In this document: positions 38,966 to 49,370 of the stretch, one piece after another
Numbering within the stretch: the first letter of the stretch is position 1
Layout: each line of letters begins with the position of its first letter
Assembly (NCBI RefSeq): GCF_001010285.1
Contig: NZ_CP011104.1
Span: 868,001-932,000, forward strand
Direction of reading: 5' to 3'
DNA from: Photorhabdus thracensis
Lineage (GTDB): Bacteria; Pseudomonadota; Gammaproteobacteria; Enterobacterales; Enterobacteriaceae
Length of the DNA stretch: 64,000 nucleotides
Position numbers and translations under genes: made by a program
The notes under the pieces: generated by a model
Database searches by the model: none
Told to the model about the DNA's origin: nothing
The model's input: only the letters and a program-made list of their open reading frames with translations

Positions 38966-39163
38966 CTAACTGCGGTATCTTGAATGCGCTATCTGAGAAA
39001 TATTTTTGAGTTGATCCACGACCGTTTCTATCAAAAATCGCCTTCTTAACATCAGCTTATCCCAGAGAGGTAATGTTTTTGCCTTCATATTACTACGGGC
39101 ATGGGTGATTAATGTTATTCCTTCTGCTTTCAGTTCATCGCACAAGATCTGTGACAAATACCC
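38966..39163 (-). pseudogene. IS982-family transposase, C-terminal fragment
   Basis: The reading GYLSQILCDELKAEG, ITLITHARSNMKAK, then RRRFLIETVVDQLKNISQI, ends in AHSRYRS and a stop. This is the characteristic C-terminal DDE region of IS982 transposases (ETV..QLKN...HSRHRS). Only about 65 residues remain, and the catalytic aspartates upstream are gone. The end of the element abuts hemL. The 429 bp between higA and hemL hold only this remnant and repeat sequence. Confidence 0.8.
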
Positions 39164-39198
39164 TTAAAATACGGCGCTATAATTTGATAGCGAAGAAA

Positions 39199-40482
39199 TT
39201 ATTTCAGTTTTGCAAAGCAGCGGGTGGCGGCGTCAACAGTACGCTGAATATCTTCATCCGTGTGCGCGATAGACATAAAACCCGCTTCAAATGCGGAAGG
39301 TGCCAAATAAACACCCTCGTCAAGCATAAGATGGAAGAAACGTTTGAAACGCTCAATATCGCAATTCATCACATCTTGATAGCAACTGACTGTTTCCGCA
39401 TCAGTAAAGAAAATACCAAACATACCGCCGACGTGGTTAACCACCAGCGGAATGCCAGCTGCTTTTGCTGCTTTAGTCAGGCCAGCAGCCAAATTATCTG
39501 TCAGTTCAGTCAGACGCTGATGTACACCGGGTTGAGAAACTTCGTTCAGGCAGGCAAGACCCGCAGCCATAGCGATTGGATTGCCGGACAAGGTTCCAGC
39601 CTGATAAACCGGGCCGGTTGGCGCTAATTTCTCCATCACTTCATAGCGTCCACCGAAAGCGCCAACGGGCATACCGCCACCAATAATTTTGCCAAGGCAA
39701 GTCAGGTCAGGCTCTACATTGTAATAAGATTGCGCGCCGGATAAAGCGACGCGGAAACCTGTCATCACTTCATCGATAATCAGCAGAGCGCCGAATTCAT
39801 CACACAGTGCGCGCAGGCCGGGTAGAAATTCCGGCAGTGGCGGCACGCAGTTCATATTACCGGCAACGGGTTCGACAATAATACAGGCTATCTCTTCAGG
39901 ATATTGTTCAAATGCTTTCCGCACTGAGTTCAAATCGTTATAGGTACAGGAGAGTGTATGTTTGACGAAATCAACCGGAACCCCCGGAGAGTTTGGCTGG
40001 CCGATAGTCAGCGCGCCAGAACCGGCTTTTACCAGCAGGCAATCAGCATGGCCGTGATAACAGCCTTCGAATTTGATGATCTTATCGCGGTTGGTATATC
40101 CACGAGCCAGACGGATAGCACTCATGGTCGCCTCTGTGCCTGAGTTGACCATGCGCACCATATCCATTGATGGCACCAGTTCAGTCACTAATTGAGCCAT
40201 TTCTACTTCAGCAGCAGTGGGAGCACCAAAACTTAACCCTTGTTCGGCGGCTTTGATGACTGCATTACGGATAGCGCTGTGGTTATGCCCCAATACCATG
40301 GGCCCCCAGGAGCCGACGTAATCAATATAGGCTTTGCCATCAACATCATAGAGATAGGCGCCGTTAGCGTGTTTGATAAACAGAGGCGTACCGCCAACGC
40401 CATTAAATGCACGTACCGGGGAGTTAACACCGCCGGGAATAAGCTGTTCGGCCTGAGAATAGAGGATTTCGGATTGGCTCAT
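39199..40482 (-). CDS. hemL: Glutamate-1-semialdehyde 2,1-aminomutase (HemL)
   Basis: PLP enzyme that makes 5-aminolevulinate, the first tetrapyrrole precursor; product flows to heme, and through uroporphyrinogen III to siroheme made by CysG. The 427-aa protein has the PLP lysine in [16 protein letters not shown] (about residue 265), [10 protein letters not shown], and the N-terminal [15 protein letters not shown]. Start ATG has GGAG upstream. Full length and intact. In E. coli fhuB lies upstream and clcA downstream; neither is here. Confidence 0.97.
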   Translation of the reverse strand: MSQSEILYSQAEQLIPGGVNSPVRAFNGVGGTPLFIKHANGAYLYDVDGKAYIDYVGSWGPMVLGHNHSAIRNAVIKAAEQGLSFGAPTAAEVEMAQLVTELVPSMDMVRMVNSGTEATMSAIRLARGYTNRDKIIKFEGCYHGHADCLLVKAGSGALTIGQPNSPGVPVDFVKHTLSCTYNDLNSVRKAFEQYPEEIACIIVEPVAGNMNCVPPLPEFLPGLRALCDEFGALLIIDEVMTGFRVALSGAQSYYNVEPDLTCLGKIIGGGMPVGAFGGRYEVMEKLAPTGPVYQAGTLSGNPIAMAAGLACLNEVSQPGVHQRLTELTDNLAAGLTKAAKAAGIPLVVNHVGGMFGIFFTDAETVSCYQDVMNCDIERFKRFFHLMLDEGVYLAPSAFEAGFMSIAHTDEDIQRTVDAATRCFAKLK

Positions 40483-40532
40483 TAAAAGCTCCTGAATGTA
40501 TCTTTAAGTGGGTTTATCGCTTGCTTCACTGA

Positions 40533-41318
40533 TTATAATGGTCTTAGAACGATAATTCCGGGTTTATTCTTTACGTAATCAAGGAAGGGAGAATCGACCA
40601 CTTTTTTATTGGCTGCAAGTGAAGACGCATTTCTAAACATTGGGCCATTATCTGTCATAATAAAAATCCCGGTATGCGTGACATCTAGCCCGGCAAGATG
40701 TGTATATATTCCTATATAATCTCCCGTCTTTAAGCGTTTAATCACGGAATCATTCACCTTATTACCTGGAATATATTTAATATCTCGGTTGATAACACTA
40801 AGTCCGGGGATATATTCGCCGCCATCCGCTTTTCTATTCAGACTTTTTGTGATTTTTATATAAGAAGGACTTATTTCATCCGTCACATCTTTGGCATTTA
40901 ATTTTTCTCTGATTGACCAGTCCGTGAAGAAATGTTTTCTTTGCAAGAAACTGATTTTTCCGTCGATATACCTTGTCTGGATGAGATTCTTGATAAAATC
41001 CTGTTGGTCATTTGATTTCCTTAACGATTCTACGTAATCAAGAAAAGTAAAACAGTCCAGTCCGCTAAAATCTATAACTAATTTTTCAGGTTCAGTTGGG
41101 GAACCGACCAGTTTGTTTGCGACATAAGGCGTATTGAGAAACTGATAAGAGATATTTTTTATCATTTCACCGGGATTGCCTTTATTTCCCGGTTTTACCT
41201 GATTTTCTATGATGTCATCAATTTTCTTCGAGGTATAACTATCCATATCGACTTGCTTGCTGTGAGCTACGCAGCCTGCAAGTGTGACGGCCAGCATAAG
41301 TGATAATATTTTTTGCAT
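40533..41318 (-). CDS. Lipoprotein with DUF1460 (amidase-like, NlpC/P60-related) domain
   Basis: A 261-aa lipoprotein. The ATG at 41318, with GGAG 5 nt upstream, gives a signal ending LAVTLAGC, a clear lipobox; the frame upstream to 41372 lacks a site. The mature domain has GLDCFTFLDYVESLR, with the presumed catalytic Cys, and GLDVTHTGIFIM, with the presumed His, both features of the DUF1460/N-acetylmuramoyl-L-alanine amidase-like family. So it may cut cell-wall or related amide bonds at the envelope. No immunity gene is visible next to it. It lies between hemL and erpA, where E. coli has clcA. Confidence 0.82.
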   Translation of the reverse strand: MQKILSLMLAVTLAGCVAHSKQVDMDSYTSKKIDDIIENQVKPGNKGNPGEMIKNISYQFLNTPYVANKLVGSPTEPEKLVIDFSGLDCFTFLDYVESLRKSNDQQDFIKNLIQTRYIDGKISFLQRKHFFTDWSIREKLNAKDVTDEISPSYIKITKSLNRKADGGEYIPGLSVINRDIKYIPGNKVNDSVIKRLKTGDYIGIYTHLAGLDVTHTGIFIMTDNGPMFRNASSLAANKKVVDSPFLDYVKNKPGIIVLRPL

Positions 41319-41626
41319 AAGAACTCCGCATGGTGACTTTAATAAATACTTAATAAAGTAACTAATAATCATGATAAATCAATAAATTTTCCTTTTTATA
41401 GTGAATTGATTGACTGATGATTGAACTATACTTCATTCAGAGTCCAGAAGGTGCTTATTGATATCGTCTGAATTCTGCATATCTGTTGGCGGCTGTAACT
41501 GGTGATCTCACTTGCCTCTTTTCACTGGCACGTTTTGGATTCGCTGATTCATCAAGGGCTAACCTCAATGTTAAAAGATGCTCAGACAATTTGTTAGCTA
41601 TTCATGAGTTGCTGAAATGACAAAAC

Positions 41627-41655
41627 TTGAACGAACTAACCAGGTATTAGATAAT
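41627..41655 (+). promoter_or_regulatory. Probable erpA promoter
   Basis: TTGAAC (41627-41632) and GATAAT (41650-41655) are spaced by 17 bp, 78 bp upstream of the erpA ATG. The -10 lies within a 14-bp palindrome ATAATTCGAATTAT (41651-41664). A further CGGCAAA...TTTGCCG stem follows in the leader at about 41674-41710. The remaining part of the 410-bp gap shows no gene. Confidence 0.55.
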
Positions 41656-41732
41656 TCGAATTATTAATAAATCGGCAAATTTCTGTTTTCTTGTGAATTT
41701 CTTTGCCGAGTTCCGGTCTGGAGTAAAAAATG

Positions 41733-42077
41733 ATGAGCGATGATATAGCATTACCTTTGCAGTTTACTGATGCTGCCGCCAGTAAAGTGAAAATCTTGGT
41801 TTCGGATGAAGAAAATCCAAACCTGCGTTTACGGGTTTATATCACAGGGGGGGGGTGCAGTGGTTTCCAGTATGGTTTTACCTTTGATGATCAGATCAAT
41901 GAAGGCGATATGACCATTGAGAAGCAGGGTGTCGAATTGGTTGTTGATCCGATGAGTCTGCAATATTTGGTTGGCGGTTGTGTTGATTACACCGAAGGTC
42001 TGGAAGGTTCACGCTTTATCGTCACCAACCCTAATGCTAAGACAACCTGCGGTTGTGGTTCTTCTTTCAGTATCTGA
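41733..42077 (+). CDS. erpA: Iron-sulfur cluster insertion protein ErpA
   Basis: A-type carrier of 114 aa that delivers 4Fe-4S clusters, essential for isoprenoid synthesis in E. coli. The three cluster cysteines are visible: [11 protein letters not shown] (about residue 42) and TTCGCGSSF (about 106 and 108). ATG codons at 41730 and 41733 are tandem; the second gives the family start MSDDIALPL. The codons for the GGG of TGGGCS form a run of nine G bases (41848-41856), an unusual slippage-prone tract in an essential gene. Confidence 0.96.
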   Translation: MSDDIALPLQFTDAAASKVKILVSDEENPNLRLRVYITGGGCSGFQYGFTFDDQINEGDMTIEKQGVELVVDPMSLQYLVGGCVDYTEGLEGSRFIVTNPNAKTTCGCGSSFSI

Positions 42078-42130
42078 TTCCAGGTTGTTTCCCGCAATGG
42101 GTCTGTGAACGATATGACCCATCTTTTCCT

Positions 42131-42173
42131 CCAAATTCCCCTCCCGCCGACATAAGGCGGGAGGGGAATTTGG
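42131..42173. terminator. Perfect 18-bp inverted repeat after erpA
   Basis: CCAAATTCCCCTCCCGCC (42131-42148) pairs fully with 42156-42173 around a GACATAA loop. It lies 53 bp past the erpA stop and next to the IS605-type element. There is no clear U-run. A second small hairpin CGGGCTT-GAA-AAGCCCG follows at about 42175-42191 and probably belongs to the insertion sequence. Confidence 0.6.
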
Positions 42174-42199
42174 ACGGGCTTGAAAAGCCCGAATAACTC

Positions 42200-42601
42200 T
42201 CAGCCACGCTGATACTGAAGGTATTTTTTCACGACTTCCCGCGGCGTCCCACCGCACGCTCCAGCGAAGTATGAGCGAGACTACAACACAGGCTTGCCGT
42301 AAGCTCCGCGCAAGTCCAAAAATTGATTACGCAGACGGCGAGAGGTCACGGCTTTCAGTGAATTGACCCGCACGGACAGTTGCACGGTTGGAGGGGACTC
42401 AATCCACATATGGACGTGGTCGGGCTCACCGTGACTCTCTTTTAGCTCAGCGCCAAAATCCCGGCATACCTCACCGGCATCCTGATGGAATGCCGCATAA
42501 TGTCACTCACCCAGAATATTGCTACGGTATTGGGTCACAAACACAAGATGTACAGGCAAAAGAAAAGCAGCCTGCCGTGAACGGTTGATTTTGTCTTCCA
42601 T
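42200..42601 (-). pseudogene. IS200/IS605 tnpA with two in-frame stops
   Basis: The reading from the ATG at 42601 gives MEDKINRSRQAAFLLPVHLV, FVTQYRS, then NILGE and TGA, then HGEPDHVHMWIESPP with the HUH metal motif HVH, VNSLKAVTSRRLRNQF, then TAG where family members have Trp, and finally SYFAGACGGTP and VVKKYLQYQ. The frame is otherwise intact over 130 codons, so it was a full-length Y1 transposase inactivated by two nonsense changes. It diverges from the tnpB at 42660. Confidence 0.82.
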
Positions 42602-42659
42602 TGAATTTAACCAAAATTGCGGTACGATAGTGATGACATCTACTCCACACTGAGCCATC

Positions 42660-43604
42660 ATGCGACTTCTGAAAGCCTACAAATTCAGACTGGAACCCAC
42701 CGAAGAACAGTCGCAGCGTCTGCGGCAGTTATGCGGCTGTGCGCGTTTCGTCTGGAATTACGGGCTTGACGAGACGAAGCGCATTCTTGAGTCAGGCGGC
42801 AAACTTCCCTCCGCTTTTGAGCTGAACAGGATGCTCACGGTGTGGAAAAACAGACCGGAACACGCCTTTTTGCAGGAAGCCTACACGGATAACCTTCAGC
42901 AGAAACTCAAAGATTTACACGGGGCGTGGAAACGTTGTTGATTGGGCTGGATGCGGGAGTCACAAAACTGGCCACGCTCTCTGATGGCACAATATACGAA
43001 CCTGTAAACAGTTTTAAGCGCAATCAGCGCAAGCTGGCGAGGCTTCAGCGTCAGTTGAGTCGAAAAGTTAAGTTCAGTGCCAACTGGCAGAAACAGAAGC
43101 GTAAAATCCAGCACCTGCACTCACATATCGCCAATATCCGCCGCGATTACCTTCACAAGGTCAGCACGACAATCAGCAAAAACCACGCAATGAGAGTCAT
43201 TGAAGACCTGAAGGTTGCCAACATGTCAAAGTCAGCAGCGGGGTCGATAAGCCATCCGGGGCGTAATGTCGAGGCAAAATCTGGCTTAAACCGTTCGATA
43301 TTGGATCAGGGCTGGTACGAACTTCGCCGCCAGCTTGAGTACAAGCAACGCTGGCGGGGGGGTCAGGTATTATGCCTATACAAGCCAGCGTTGCGCCTGC
43401 TGCGGTCATACAGCGAAAGAAAACCGCCTATCACAAAGTCAATTCGAGTGCCTTGCATGCGGATATACGGAAAATGCCGATATCAACGGTGCTCGTAACA
43501 TTTTAGCGGCAGGACATGCCGTGCTTGCCTGTGGAGGGAGGGTGCAGTCAGGCCGCCCGTCGAATCAGGAACCAGACACTGAGCAATCAGTCGTCACCCA
43601 CTAA
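42660..43604 (+). pseudogene. IS605-family tnpB, broken by deletion and G-tract frameshift
   Basis: N-terminal TnpB segment MRLLKAYKFRLEPTEEQSQR and CARFVWNYGLDE runs to about 42940; a jump then leads into LLIGLDAGVTKLATLSDG (RuvC-I) with roughly 70-100 residues missing. RVIEDLKVANM (RuvC-II Glu) follows. Near 43355-43361, in a run of seven G, the frame shifts to give the zinc ribbon CACCG...CLACG and [12 protein letters not shown] (RuvC-III). The element can no longer make TnpB. It is less decayed than the copy near 18 kb and of a different subtype. Confidence 0.85.
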
Positions 43605-43655
43605 CGGGGATCCCCCCTCCTGAGTCACGAAGTGCGAAGGTGGGGGAGGATGTCA
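43605..43655. repeat. Right end of IS605-type element
   Basis: GGATCCCCCCTCCTGAGTCA, then GAAGGTGGGGGAGGATGTCA, form a C-rich/G-rich imperfect palindrome directly after the tnpB stop at 43604, as expected for a subterminal hairpin of IS200/IS605 elements. Confidence 0.5.
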
Positions 43656-43687
43656 ATTTCGGGATATGCCTGCAATCCCATTTTGCT

Positions 43688-44518
43688 TTATCTGGACCCC
43701 TTATCGTTCAATTGCTGGCATAGTTGTTCAGCAGCCAGCACGATACGAGGCCCTGCGCGATGAAACCAATCTTCATGCAATGTAATCACTTTGGCCCTCA
43801 ATTGAGGATGCCAGAAATTTTCAATTAATTTGGCTTGTTCCGGCCCGCCACTGATAACAATCGTCTCAGGTTTCCGAGTGAGTACTTGCTCACGGCTTAC
43901 CTGCGGCCAGGGAACGGGGCTGTCAGCGAAAATATTCCTGCCGCCACAGATTGAAAGCACTTCACTTTGCAGTGTCTGTCCTGAGGCAGTAAACAGAGAC
44001 TGAGTGCCGAATTGTAAAAAGACAGGTTTTGGTGTGGTTGAGGCATATTTTTGTTTCAGAGCGGCAAACCGTTGACGAAGTTCAGTTGCGGATTTTTTTG
44101 CCTGCTCAGGATGGGGGCTGTATTCGGCCAGTCGTTCCAAATCCTGAGCTATCTGTTCAGTGGTTTTGGGATCGGAATAAAAGATTTTAATACCAAAAGA
44201 GGCGAGTTGTTCCAATGGCCGTTGGGGATTACCACCACGCCATGCCAGAATTATATCGGGTTTCAGTGTGACAATACGTTCCAGATTAATGCCTTGCCAG
44301 TTAGCGACTTGCTCAAGTTTACTGGCTTGAGGTGGATAATCAGAATAAGCGCTGGCAGCGATCAGATTGTCGCCTAACCCGGCAACATAGGCTAATTCTG
44401 TGGTTGACGGGGATAAGCTGATGACCCGTAAAGGCGTGGCAGACAAATAATGACTGAAACCACTGAGAAACAGTAAAAGCGATAACCAAACTGAACCTGC
44501 GCTTTTTATCCATCTCAT
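43688..44518 (-). CDS. btuF: Vitamin B12-binding periplasmic protein BtuF
   Basis: Substrate-binding protein of the BtuCD-F cobalamin importer, 276 aa. A signal peptide ([18 protein letters not shown]...LSA) leads into [20 protein letters not shown], the typical start of class III binding proteins, with [13 protein letters not shown] and [21 protein letters not shown] later. It follows mtnN on the same strand with a 109-bp gap, as in E. coli. Confidence 0.94.
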   Translation of the reverse strand: MRWIKSAGSVWLSLLLFLSGFSHYLSATPLRVISLSPSTTELAYVAGLGDNLIAASAYSDYPPQASKLEQVANWQGINLERIVTLKPDIILAWRGGNPQRPLEQLASFGIKIFYSDPKTTEQIAQDLERLAEYSPHPEQAKKSATELRQRFAALKQKYASTTPKPVFLQFGTQSLFTASGQTLQSEVLSICGGRNIFADSPVPWPQVSREQVLTRKPETIVISGGPEQAKLIENFWHPQLRAKVITLHEDWFHRAGPRIVLAAEQLCQQLNDKGSR

Positions 44519-44627
44519 GAAGGTATGCCTTTTAATATATAAACATTGTGAATGTTTCAGGCGGAGCAGACACGCCCTTGATATCTTGTGAAAGTATTAA
44601 TCAGGGCGTGATTCTGTCAATAAAATA

Positions 44628-45329
44628 CTATTTATCGTGACTCAGTGTTGCCAGCATTGCATTGACCATTAATGTGGATTGGCGGGCCGCCACAGAAAGA
44701 AATTCATCAAAACTGAGATGAGATTCTTTATCTGCCACGTCAGAGATTGCACGTACCACAACAAACGGTGTGTTGTATTGGTGGCAGACGTGCCCTATCG
44801 CTGCCGCTTCCATTTCTACTGCTGTAACCTGTGGGAAAGTCGCCCGGATACGGGCTAGGGGTTCCGCACCGTTAATAAATGCATCACCGCTGCAAATCAG
44901 CCCACGTATTGCATTCAAATCCAGTGAACGAATACATTTCTCTGCCAGTGCGATCAGCTGGTTATCCGCCAGGAACGCAGAGGGGCATTGCGCCATTTGA
45001 CCAGGCTCATAGCCAAAAGCGGTGACATCAGCATCATGATAGCGAACTTCGCTGGATACCACGATATCACCGATTTGCAATTCCGGATCAAGGCCACCTG
45101 CGGAGCCTGTGTTGATAATCACATCAGGCTGACAATATTCAAGCAGTAAAGTCGTACCAATTGCAGCAGAAACTTTACCAATACCGGATTTTAACAGTGC
45201 GATCTCCACGCCGTTTAGCTTACCGGTATAGATTTCGCAGCCACCCCGTGACAGTGTCTGGCGATCTTCAATTTGATCGCGCAGTAAAGTCACTTCTTGC
45301 TCCATAGCACCTATCACGCCTACTTTCAT
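44628..45329 (-). CDS. mtnN: MTA/SAH nucleosidase (MtnN)
   Basis: Hydrolyses methylthioadenosine and S-adenosylhomocysteine; it clears the MTA made by spermidine synthase (speE, this window). The 233-aa protein begins [16 protein letters not shown], has [22 protein letters not shown]-like sequence and [14 protein letters not shown] with the substrate-binding Glu, then RAISDVAD with the catalytic Asp. Length and motifs match the family. It is divergent from dgt. Confidence 0.96.
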   Translation of the reverse strand: MKVGVIGAMEQEVTLLRDQIEDRQTLSRGGCEIYTGKLNGVEIALLKSGIGKVSAAIGTTLLLEYCQPDVIINTGSAGGLDPELQIGDIVVSSEVRYHDADVTAFGYEPGQMAQCPSAFLADNQLIALAEKCIRSLDLNAIRGLICSGDAFINGAEPLARIRATFPQVTAVEMEAAAIGHVCHQYNTPFVVVRAISDVADKESHLSFDEFLSVAARQSTLMVNAMLATLSHDK

Positions 45330-45455
45330 TGTGTCATACTCGCTGTTGATTAATTAATCATATAAAATCATTCAGTTCCTGAGTTTAACATTTAATGCAG
45401 AACAATCAGATAATCTGTGATGTAAAACAGCGCTATCTCACAAATCGGGGGATAA

Positions 45456-46982
45456 ATGTCCGGGATAGACTTTAGTCAGAAGCTTAATTATCAACGTAAA
45501 TACAGCCATTATGATGTTGATCCTAATGATGAAGAACAAGTTATTCGCCAGTTTGAAAGTGATCGCGGGCGGATTATGAATTCAGCGGCTATTCGTCGTT
45601 TACAGCAGAAAACACAGGTTTTTCCTCTGGAAAATAATGCCGCTGTCCGCAGTCGTCTGACGCATTCATTGGAAGTGCAACAGATTGGCCGCTATATTTC
45701 GAAAACGATTATCAATGAACTGAAAACGCGTAATTTGCTGGTTCAATATCGGCTGGACAAACGGCTGTTGTCATTTGAGAGCCTGATTGAAATGGCTTGT
45801 TTAATGCACGATATTGGTAATCCACCTTTTGGTCATTTTGGTGAAGCGGCAATTAAAGATTGGTTTGCCAGAAAGCTCGATCTTAATTTTGCCCTGGAAA
45901 ATATTGAGCGAAAAGATCAATGTGAAATACCGGCATTGCATTTGTGCGGGGAGGTGAAAAAAGATCTTTTCCGTCGCCAGTTACGTAAAGATTTATGTCA
46001 GTTTGAAGGGAATGCTCAGGCTATCCGTATGGTACACAGCCTGTTAAAATTCAATCTGACTTATGCTCAGATTGGTTGCATTCTAAAATATACCTGTCCT
46101 GCCTTTCGTCTTGAAAAGGCGCTGGATCAATTTAATTACCTGATGAAAAAACCGGGTTTTTATTGGTCGGAAGAGAATTTTGTCCGTGAATTGCGCCGCG
46201 AGCTTAAAATGGGGGAATTCTGTCGTTTCCCACTGACTTATATTATGGAAGCCGCAGATGATATCTCTTATTGCATTGCAGATCTGGATGATGCGGTTGA
46301 AAAAGATATTTTTGGCGTAGATACCTTGATGGAATATTTGGAACGGGAGTGGGAAGAAAACGGTGGCCATCGGTCTGGCGATCTGTTCGACGCTACGATC
46401 AGAAAAGCTCATAAGAGAACGAGTGGCAATGAATTACGTCGAAGTCAGCAGGACCAATTTTTTATGTATTTGCGGGTCTATATTACCGGCAGGTTGGTAC
46501 CTTACACTGCCCGTCGTTTTATTGATCATCTGCCTGCCGTTTTTGAGGGTTCATTTAATCAAGCGTTACTTGAAGATAAAAGCGAGGAGCATCGGTTGCT
46601 TAAAACGTTGAAAAACATTGCCTGTAAAAGAGTGTTTAATCACCCGGAAATTGAAGAGTTGGAATTGAAAGGGTATAAAATTATCAATGGGTTATTGGAT
46701 TTTTATTGGCCGTTATTGAAGATGTCCCGCCAGAGTTTTATGGAATTAAACCAGAACAATTTTCATAAAGATTATTTTATTGAAACCCGGTTGCTGCACA
46801 AACTTTCCACCAAACATCGCCTGGCTTATAACGAAGCGGTAGAAGGAATGATCGCCACTGATGAATCTGAAAAAGACCTGATGGAATTCTACTACCGCGC
46901 CCGTCTTATTCAGGATTACATCAGTGGCATGACAGATAATTATGCTTACGAAGAGTATCGTAAATTTATTGTGTGTCACTGA
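45456..46982 (+). CDS. dgt: dGTP triphosphohydrolase (Dgt)
   Basis: HD-domain enzyme of 508 aa that hydrolyses dGTP to deoxyguanosine and triphosphate. The HD motif residues are in [14 protein letters not shown] (about residue 67) and [16 protein letters not shown] (about 115), with [17 protein letters not shown] further on. Full length. Its 3' end overlaps that of barA by 17 bp in the convergent direction, because block 3 of the core has been joined here. Confidence 0.95.
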   Translation: MSGIDFSQKLNYQRKYSHYDVDPNDEEQVIRQFESDRGRIMNSAAIRRLQQKTQVFPLENNAAVRSRLTHSLEVQQIGRYISKTIINELKTRNLLVQYRLDKRLLSFESLIEMACLMHDIGNPPFGHFGEAAIKDWFARKLDLNFALENIERKDQCEIPALHLCGEVKKDLFRRQLRKDLCQFEGNAQAIRMVHSLLKFNLTYAQIGCILKYTCPAFRLEKALDQFNYLMKKPGFYWSEENFVRELRRELKMGEFCRFPLTYIMEAADDISYCIADLDDAVEKDIFGVDTLMEYLEREWEENGGHRSGDLFDATIRKAHKRTSGNELRRSQQDQFFMYLRVYITGRLVPYTARRFIDHLPAVFEGSFNQALLEDKSEEHRLLKTLKNIACKRVFNHPEIEELELKGYKIINGLLDFYWPLLKMSRQSFMELNQNNFHKDYFIETRLLHKLSTKHRLAYNEAVEGMIATDESEKDLMEFYYRARLIQDYISGMTDNYAYEEYRKFIVCH

Positions 46983-49317
46983 TATTTGGGCCGTTACTCA
47001 ATAGCTTTTGGGCAGCGGCAAGTACATTGTCAATTTCATCTGTCAGCTCCAGCAATTCAGGTTCTATATCGGTTAATGGAGTGTTTTTTTGTAATTGTTG
47101 TTCAATTAATTGGCAGAGTGCTTTAAGTTGTGGCACGCCGCTGTAACAGCAACTACCATGCAACTTATGGATTTGCTGCTGATAATCGTCAACAATGTCC
47201 CCGGATAAAACTTTTTCTGTGATTGCTTTTATATCCGGCAGAGAATCCACCAGCATTTTTATCATGCTTATCGCTATCCATTCTTTTTCCTCTGCTTGTT
47301 GCAGCGCTAACTGCCAATTAACATGTCGTGATTCCGCTGTTTTAATATGACGGTTTAGCGCCGTTCTCAAACCATTTTCATCCAAGGGTTTGGTCAGAAA
47401 ATCTTCAAATGGCGATTGATCTGTATCGTTCTTTGGCCGGCAGGTATAGGCTGTGACGGCGATAATGGGGGTATTACGGTGTTGTGGTAGCTGGTGGATG
47501 CGTTCAGCAGTACAGATGCCATCCATATCCGGCATATGGATATCCATCAGAATGACATCAAAATGGTGAGATTTTGCCGATTGTAAAGCGTCTTCTCCAT
47601 TACTGCATGTCACTGTTTTTTCTACGATGTCTTTCAGTAACGAGCCGATTAATTTGAGATTGGCTGAATTATCATCAACGGCCATGACCGCCATGGGTAA
47701 ACGCGGGGATGGGATAATCGTTTTTTGTGGTACAACAGAGCCGGTTAGAATGAAATCATCTTTTCCCAGCCACAAATCAAAACGAAAAACGGAACCTTTT
47801 TTCGGCTCGCTGGTAAAACTGATATTGCCGCCCATTTCGCGGATCAGTTTCCGGGTAATCACCAGACCAAGGCCGGTACCACCATAACGGCGGGAAATAC
47901 TGGCATCGGCCTGATGAAAAGCTTGAAACAGATGGGGTTGCTGTTCAGGGTTGATACCGATGCCGGTATCTCTGACCGTGATCTCTAAATTGATTTTATG
48001 GGATTGCTGTTGTATCAGATTGATTTTTATTTCCACAAAACCTTGTTCAGTGAATTTAATGGCGTTACCGATGATATTGGTGAGTATTTGCTGAAGACGC
48101 GTAGGGTCGCCTATGACCAGATTCGGTATTTGAGAATCAACGTTGTGCGTTAGTTGAATGCCTTTATTTTTGGCGCTGGGTGTCAATAAAACCATGACTT
48201 CATCAATCGTATCCTGTAGAAGAAATGGAATATTTTCCAGTATCAGCTTATCCGCTTCAAGCCGGGAAAAATCCAATATGTCATTGATAATATTCAGCAG
48301 ATGATTGGCAGAACGTTCAATAATATGCAGATATTCAGCTTGCTGTATTGTCAGAGAGGTTTTCAGTGTTTGGCGGGTAAAACCAATGACGCCGTTGAGC
48401 GGTGTACGTAATTCATGGGACATATTTGCCAGAAATTCTGTTTTTATTCTGGCGGCTTCCTGAGCGCGTTTTTTCGCTATTGCCAGTTCAACGTTCTGAA
48501 TTTCGAACTGTTCCATCGTTTCCCGCAGATCCGAAGTTGCCTGATCAATATCGTTCTGCATCTCTTCTTTATAGCAGGAAAGCGACTTTGCCATGGCATT
48601 AATGCCATTTTTCAGCGTATCCAATTCACCAAAATATTTCCCGTTGACACGACTGTTTAGCTGCCCCCGGCGAATGCTATCAACTGTACTGACCATATCG
48701 CTGATAGGTTTTGTGATTTTGCGCACCAAATGGTAGGCAAACAGTGATGCCCAGCCAAGGCAAATCAGTAATAGCAATATAAAGATAACTATCTCTTTAT
48801 ATTGCTGTAAGTGAGCTGACTGTAAATCAAGATCAATAGCGATATAACCAATCGGATGTAGGGATGGGGTATCCGCATTCTGTTGATTCTGAGATAAATG
48901 GTGCTCTGAGATAATCGGTATGCGTAAAATAATACTATTTTTGACTTCCATTTTTGTCAGGGTTGTTGGAAGTGGCGTACCTGGTGCGATCTGTAGTTGA
49001 GCTGGATTGTATTTATAGTTTGATATATCAAATAGTTGATTATCATCATTAAAAATGGCAATCGCCCGGACTATCTCAGAGTTTCTGCGATGAAGCCGGG
49101 TTATCAATGAGTTGACGCGTTCACGGTTATTCAGGTTTATCCCGATTTCACTGGCAATCGAAAGCGGTTCAATAATACTGACCCCGGATCGAACAATTTG
49201 GTTTTTTAGTTCACGATAGTGATAACAGAGAAACGATATACTGAAAAACATGCCAACCAGTAAAATCGGCACCAGGATCAGGCTCATCATGCGAATGCGT
49301 AAGCTATATTTGGTCAT
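46966..49317 (-). CDS. barA: Hybrid sensor kinase BarA, compact form
   Basis: Senses carboxylic acid metabolites and phosphorylates UvrY, which drives the Csr small RNAs. Order: two membrane helices around a periplasmic loop (about 10-170), HAMP, HisKA with [15 protein letters not shown] (His about 300), HATPase with [10 protein letters not shown] and GGTGLGLVI, a receiver with [14 protein letters not shown] (Asp about 591), and an Hpt with [12 protein letters not shown] (His about 715). At 783 aa it is about 135 shorter than E. coli BarA: the degenerate receiver-like segment between HATPase and receiver is missing. It is divergent from rlmD. Confidence 0.93.
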   Translation of the reverse strand: MTKYSLRIRMMSLILVPILLVGMFFSISFLCYHYRELKNQIVRSGVSIIEPLSIASEIGINLNNRERVNSLITRLHRRNSEIVRAIAIFNDDNQLFDISNYKYNPAQLQIAPGTPLPTTLTKMEVKNSIILRIPIISEHHLSQNQQNADTPSLHPIGYIAIDLDLQSAHLQQYKEIVIFILLLLICLGWASLFAYHLVRKITKPISDMVSTVDSIRRGQLNSRVNGKYFGELDTLKNGINAMAKSLSCYKEEMQNDIDQATSDLRETMEQFEIQNVELAIAKKRAQEAARIKTEFLANMSHELRTPLNGVIGFTRQTLKTSLTIQQAEYLHIIERSANHLLNIINDILDFSRLEADKLILENIPFLLQDTIDEVMVLLTPSAKNKGIQLTHNVDSQIPNLVIGDPTRLQQILTNIIGNAIKFTEQGFVEIKINLIQQQSHKINLEITVRDTGIGINPEQQPHLFQAFHQADASISRRYGGTGLGLVITRKLIREMGGNISFTSEPKKGSVFRFDLWLGKDDFILTGSVVPQKTIIPSPRLPMAVMAVDDNSANLKLIGSLLKDIVEKTVTCSNGEDALQSAKSHHFDVILMDIHMPDMDGICTAERIHQLPQHRNTPIIAVTAYTCRPKNDTDQSPFEDFLTKPLDENGLRTALNRHIKTAESRHVNWQLALQQAEEKEWIAISMIKMLVDSLPDIKAITEKVLSGDIVDDYQQQIHKLHGSCCYSGVPQLKALCQLIEQQLQKNTPLTDIEPELLELTDEIDNVLAAAQKLLSNGPNISDTQ

Positions 49318-49370
49318 AAGCGCCCATTATGGGAAAATAAGAACTTAATAATTCATAGTCCGTAAGAATC

